Below are positions 62,450 through 64,000 of a DNA stretch of 64,000 nt, piece by piece. The DNA is from Erythrobacter colymbi. GTDB lineage: Bacteria > Pseudomonadota > Alphaproteobacteria > Sphingomonadales > Sphingomonadaceae. The notes under the pieces were generated by a model. It saw only the letters and a list, made by a program, of their open reading frames with translations. It was not told where the DNA came from and did not search any database. The DNA is taken from NCBI RefSeq assembly GCF_002155685.1, contig NZ_MUYK01000002.1:124001-188000 (forward strand), given 5' to 3'. How positions within the stretch are numbered: position 1 is the first letter of the stretch; each line of letters begins with the position of its first letter. The translations under genes and the position numbers were made by a program.

Positions 62450-62850
62450 CCGAGCTGCCTCACCGGAACTCGCTCGACAATCTCCCCCCATTCGTCTCCG
62501 TTGAGATTGATCATGCGGCCGATTTTGAAAACGTCACGGTCGTCGTAGCTCGCAATCTCCCTGGGGCGGGCCTTCACGTCGCGAGCTCGGCACATAACAA
62601 CGTAAACTTCATGAGACATCCGAATTGCCTCCAAATGGCGCAGACGCTCCTGATAGCCTAGATTGTCCGGGTCCAGCGTGTAAGCCTCATGATGGGCAAG
62701 TCGCACGAACCGCAATCCATCAACAACCACTGTCTGATCTTGCCAAGCACGTAGAAAGACACGCTTGCTGGTCTGGTCGATGCCGCCCCAAGACCACCGA
62801 TTGTTCGCTAAGGGCGCGTTTAGCCGCTCAAACAAAGACGTGATCGACAT
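62446..62850 (-). CDS. Conserved hypothetical protein, possibly a stand-alone nuclease-associated domain
   Basis: A 134-residue soluble protein. SLFERLNAPLANNRWSWGGI, FLRAWQDQTVVVDGLRFVRL, and GYQERLRHLEAIRMSHEVYV look conserved in style. From memory, an N-terminal domain with similar FERLNAPL-RWSWGA text occurs in some HNH-type or restriction-associated proteins, but this copy ends at 134 residues and has no HNH motif. This recollection is weak. Base composition is lower in GC than the neighbours, a possible sign of transfer. It lies between a DUF1330 gene and the radical SAM gene, reading with the latter. Confidence 0.6.
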   Translation of the reverse strand: MSITSLFERLNAPLANNRWSWGGIDQTSKRVFLRAWQDQTVVVDGLRFVRLAHHEAYTLDPDNLGYQERLRHLEAIRMSHEVYVVMCRARDVKARPREIASYDDRDVFKIGRMINLNGDEWGEIVERVPVRQLG

Positions 62851-62870
62851 TGGCGACGCCTATTTGAAAA

Positions 62871-63956
62871 TCACAACAGCCGCAATTGTCCGCCCACCTC
62901 GGGCGGCGTGAAGCGCGAGCCATCGAGCTCGAACCGCGCCTTGCCGATCCCTGCTTTCCGGCACGCCAGCTTGAACCTTGCGCGGATCAGGTCGGCCCAA
63001 ACGCCCGTCGGATTGAACCGGCTGTGGAAGTTGGGATCGTTGTCGCGCCCCCCTCGCATTTCGCGCACGATTCCCATCACCTTGCCCGCGCGCTCGGGGT
63101 AGTGGACAGCGAGCCACTCGCGGAACAGCGGGGCGACTTCGTGGGGCAGGCGCAGGGGAATCCAGTTGGCGCTCCGCACCCCGAGTTCGCCGATGCGGGC
63201 GATAATGCCCTCGATGAATTCATCGGTGATCGCGGGGATGATCGGCGAGACGGAGCAGTGCACCGGGACGCCCAGCTCCACCAGTTTTCCCAGCGCCGCC
63301 AAGCGCTTGTGCGGCGCGGCGCAGCGCGGTTCGAGCTTGGCGGACAGCACCGGATCGAGCGTGGTCACCGAGATCGACACCGCCACCAGCTTCTCGCGCG
63401 CCATCGCCTCCAGCAAGTCGGCGTCGGCGAGCACGCGGTCGGACTTGGTGGTGATCGTCACCGGATGACGGGTTTCGAGGCACACTTCGAGGATCTGGCG
63501 GGTCAGCCGCCAGTCGCGCTCGATCGGCTGATAGGGGTCGGTGTTGGTGCCCATCGCGATAGGCTTGGGCGAATAACCCTTCTTCGCCAATGTCTTGCGC
63601 AGCAGCGCCGCAGCCTCGGGCTTGGCGAAAAGCCTGGTCTCGAAGTCGAGGCCGGGGGAGAGATCGTGGTAGGCGTGGGTGGGCCGGGCAAAGCAGTAGA
63701 TGCAGCCGTGCTCGCACCCGCGATAGGCGTTGATCGAGCGGTCGAAGGGCACATCGGGCGACTGGTTGAAGGTAAGGATCGACTTCGGCCGCTCCTCGGT
63801 CACGGTCGTGCGCAGCCTGACCGGCGGGCCATCTAGCGTTTCGACATAGTCCCGCCAGTCGCCATCGACCTCGCGTGTCGCCAGCCCGAAGCGGGTGGGG
63901 ACCGCCCCCGATTGCGCACCGCGACCTTTGACGCCCGAATGTTTCACGTGGAACAT
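62871..63956 (-). CDS. PA0069-family radical SAM protein
   Basis: A 361-residue radical SAM protein. The [4Fe-4S] motif is NAYRGCEHGCIYCFARPTHA (CxxxCxxC). GTNTDPYQPIERDWRLTRQI, ITTKSDRVLADADLLEAMA and VSISVTTLDPVLSAKLEPR are hallmarks of the PA0069/Rv2578c (SplB-like) group. FHSRFNPTGVWADLIRARFK comes near the end. The reaction is unknown. The first codons overlap a near-consensus parS site, so the encoded MFHVKH is probably a by-product of that site; a GTG at 63947 is an alternative start. The RBS lies outside the visible short upstream part. Confidence 0.9.
   Translation of the reverse strand: MFHVKHSGVKGRGAQSGAVPTRFGLATREVDGDWRDYVETLDGPPVRLRTTVTEERPKSILTFNQSPDVPFDRSINAYRGCEHGCIYCFARPTHAYHDLSPGLDFETRLFAKPEAAALLRKTLAKKGYSPKPIAMGTNTDPYQPIERDWRLTRQILEVCLETRHPVTITTKSDRVLADADLLEAMAREKLVAVSISVTTLDPVLSAKLEPRCAAPHKRLAALGKLVELGVPVHCSVSPIIPAITDEFIEGIIARIGELGVRSANWIPLRLPHEVAPLFREWLAVHYPERAGKVMGIVREMRGGRDNDPNFHSRFNPTGVWADLIRARFKLACRKAGIGKARFELDGSRFTPPEVGGQLRLL
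63940..63955. promoter_or_regulatory. ParB parS-like site overlapping a gene start
   Basis: TGTTTCACGTGGAACA differs at one base from the parS consensus TGTTTCACGTGAAACA. It covers the ATG of the radical SAM gene on the minus strand. A second near-match lies at 49055-49070. Confidence 0.7.
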
Positions 63957-64000
63957 TTACGGAACAAAACCGCGCTTGCCAAGGCAAAAGGCCCGCGCGA

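Overview
This is a 64 kb stretch of GC-rich bacterial chromosome packed with protein genes on both strands. Gene content and style point to an alphaproteobacterium, most likely Sphingomonadales and plausibly Erythrobacteraceae. The signs are a BamD and OmpA-type envelope, many short lipoproteins, a single LolC/E-type permease next to LolD, an ECF42-type sigma factor, many four-base stop/start overlaps, and dispersed palindromes of the kind common in that group. The family assignment is inference. No rRNA, tRNA, CRISPR array, insertion sequence or complete prophage was seen.

Layout. 1-2.9 kb: 3' part of an EAL-PilZ cyclic-di-GMP protein, then lepA. 2.9-5.7 kb: accessory patch with a dense inverted-repeat cluster, an AT-richer PLD-like gene, a ccdAB toxin-antitoxin pair and an HTH protein. 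5.8-13.2 kb: bamD, a lipoprotein, an OprB-like porin with an adjacent chemoreceptor, a phospholipid-methyltransferase-like gene, recN. 13.2-19.7 kb: small unknowns, two tandem lipoprotein hydrolases, ligA, a secreted protein, a CinA-like protein. 19.7-26.5 kb: two fatty acid hydroxylase/sterol desaturase genes flanking a YCII-ECF42 sigma pair and a YqcI/YcgG-DUF1989 pair, then prmA and an SDR. 26.6-29.3 kb: sdhC-sdhD-sdhA ending at a strong terminator, with no sdhB. 29.3-36.3 kb: parDE, a C13 peptidase, a thioesterase-TetR-thioesterase operon, a phytase-like esterase fused to a cyclophilin, and a BlaI/BlaR1-type regulatory pair. 36.3-48 kb: a zinc metallopeptidase operon, bdhA, an M28 peptidase, guaB, an RsmB-family methylase, a TPR protein, rppH, esterases, photolyase. 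48-64 kb: serine hydrolase, PilZ protein, SDR, purF, lolC-lolD, glutathione peroxidase, dnaE, OmpA, acyl-CoA ligase, a GNAT, and a PA0069-type radical SAM protein.

Most of the window is housekeeping: translation (lepA, prmA, RsmB family), DNA replication and repair (dnaE, ligA, recN, photolyase), purine synthesis (guaB, purF), respiration (sdhCDA) and envelope assembly (bamD, lolCD, ompA). The most informative signals are regulatory. They are a perfect palindrome before the TetR-thioesterase operon, two tandem TACA-NN-TGTA operators before the BlaI-type gene, a match to the ECF42 promoter before the YCII-sigma pair, a LacI-type operator near the porin, and two near-consensus ParB parS sites about 15 kb apart that suggest the replication origin is not far away. 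The best candidate for a little-described system is the translationally coupled YqcI/YcgG-DUF1989 pair. All database comparisons are from memory; nothing was searched.
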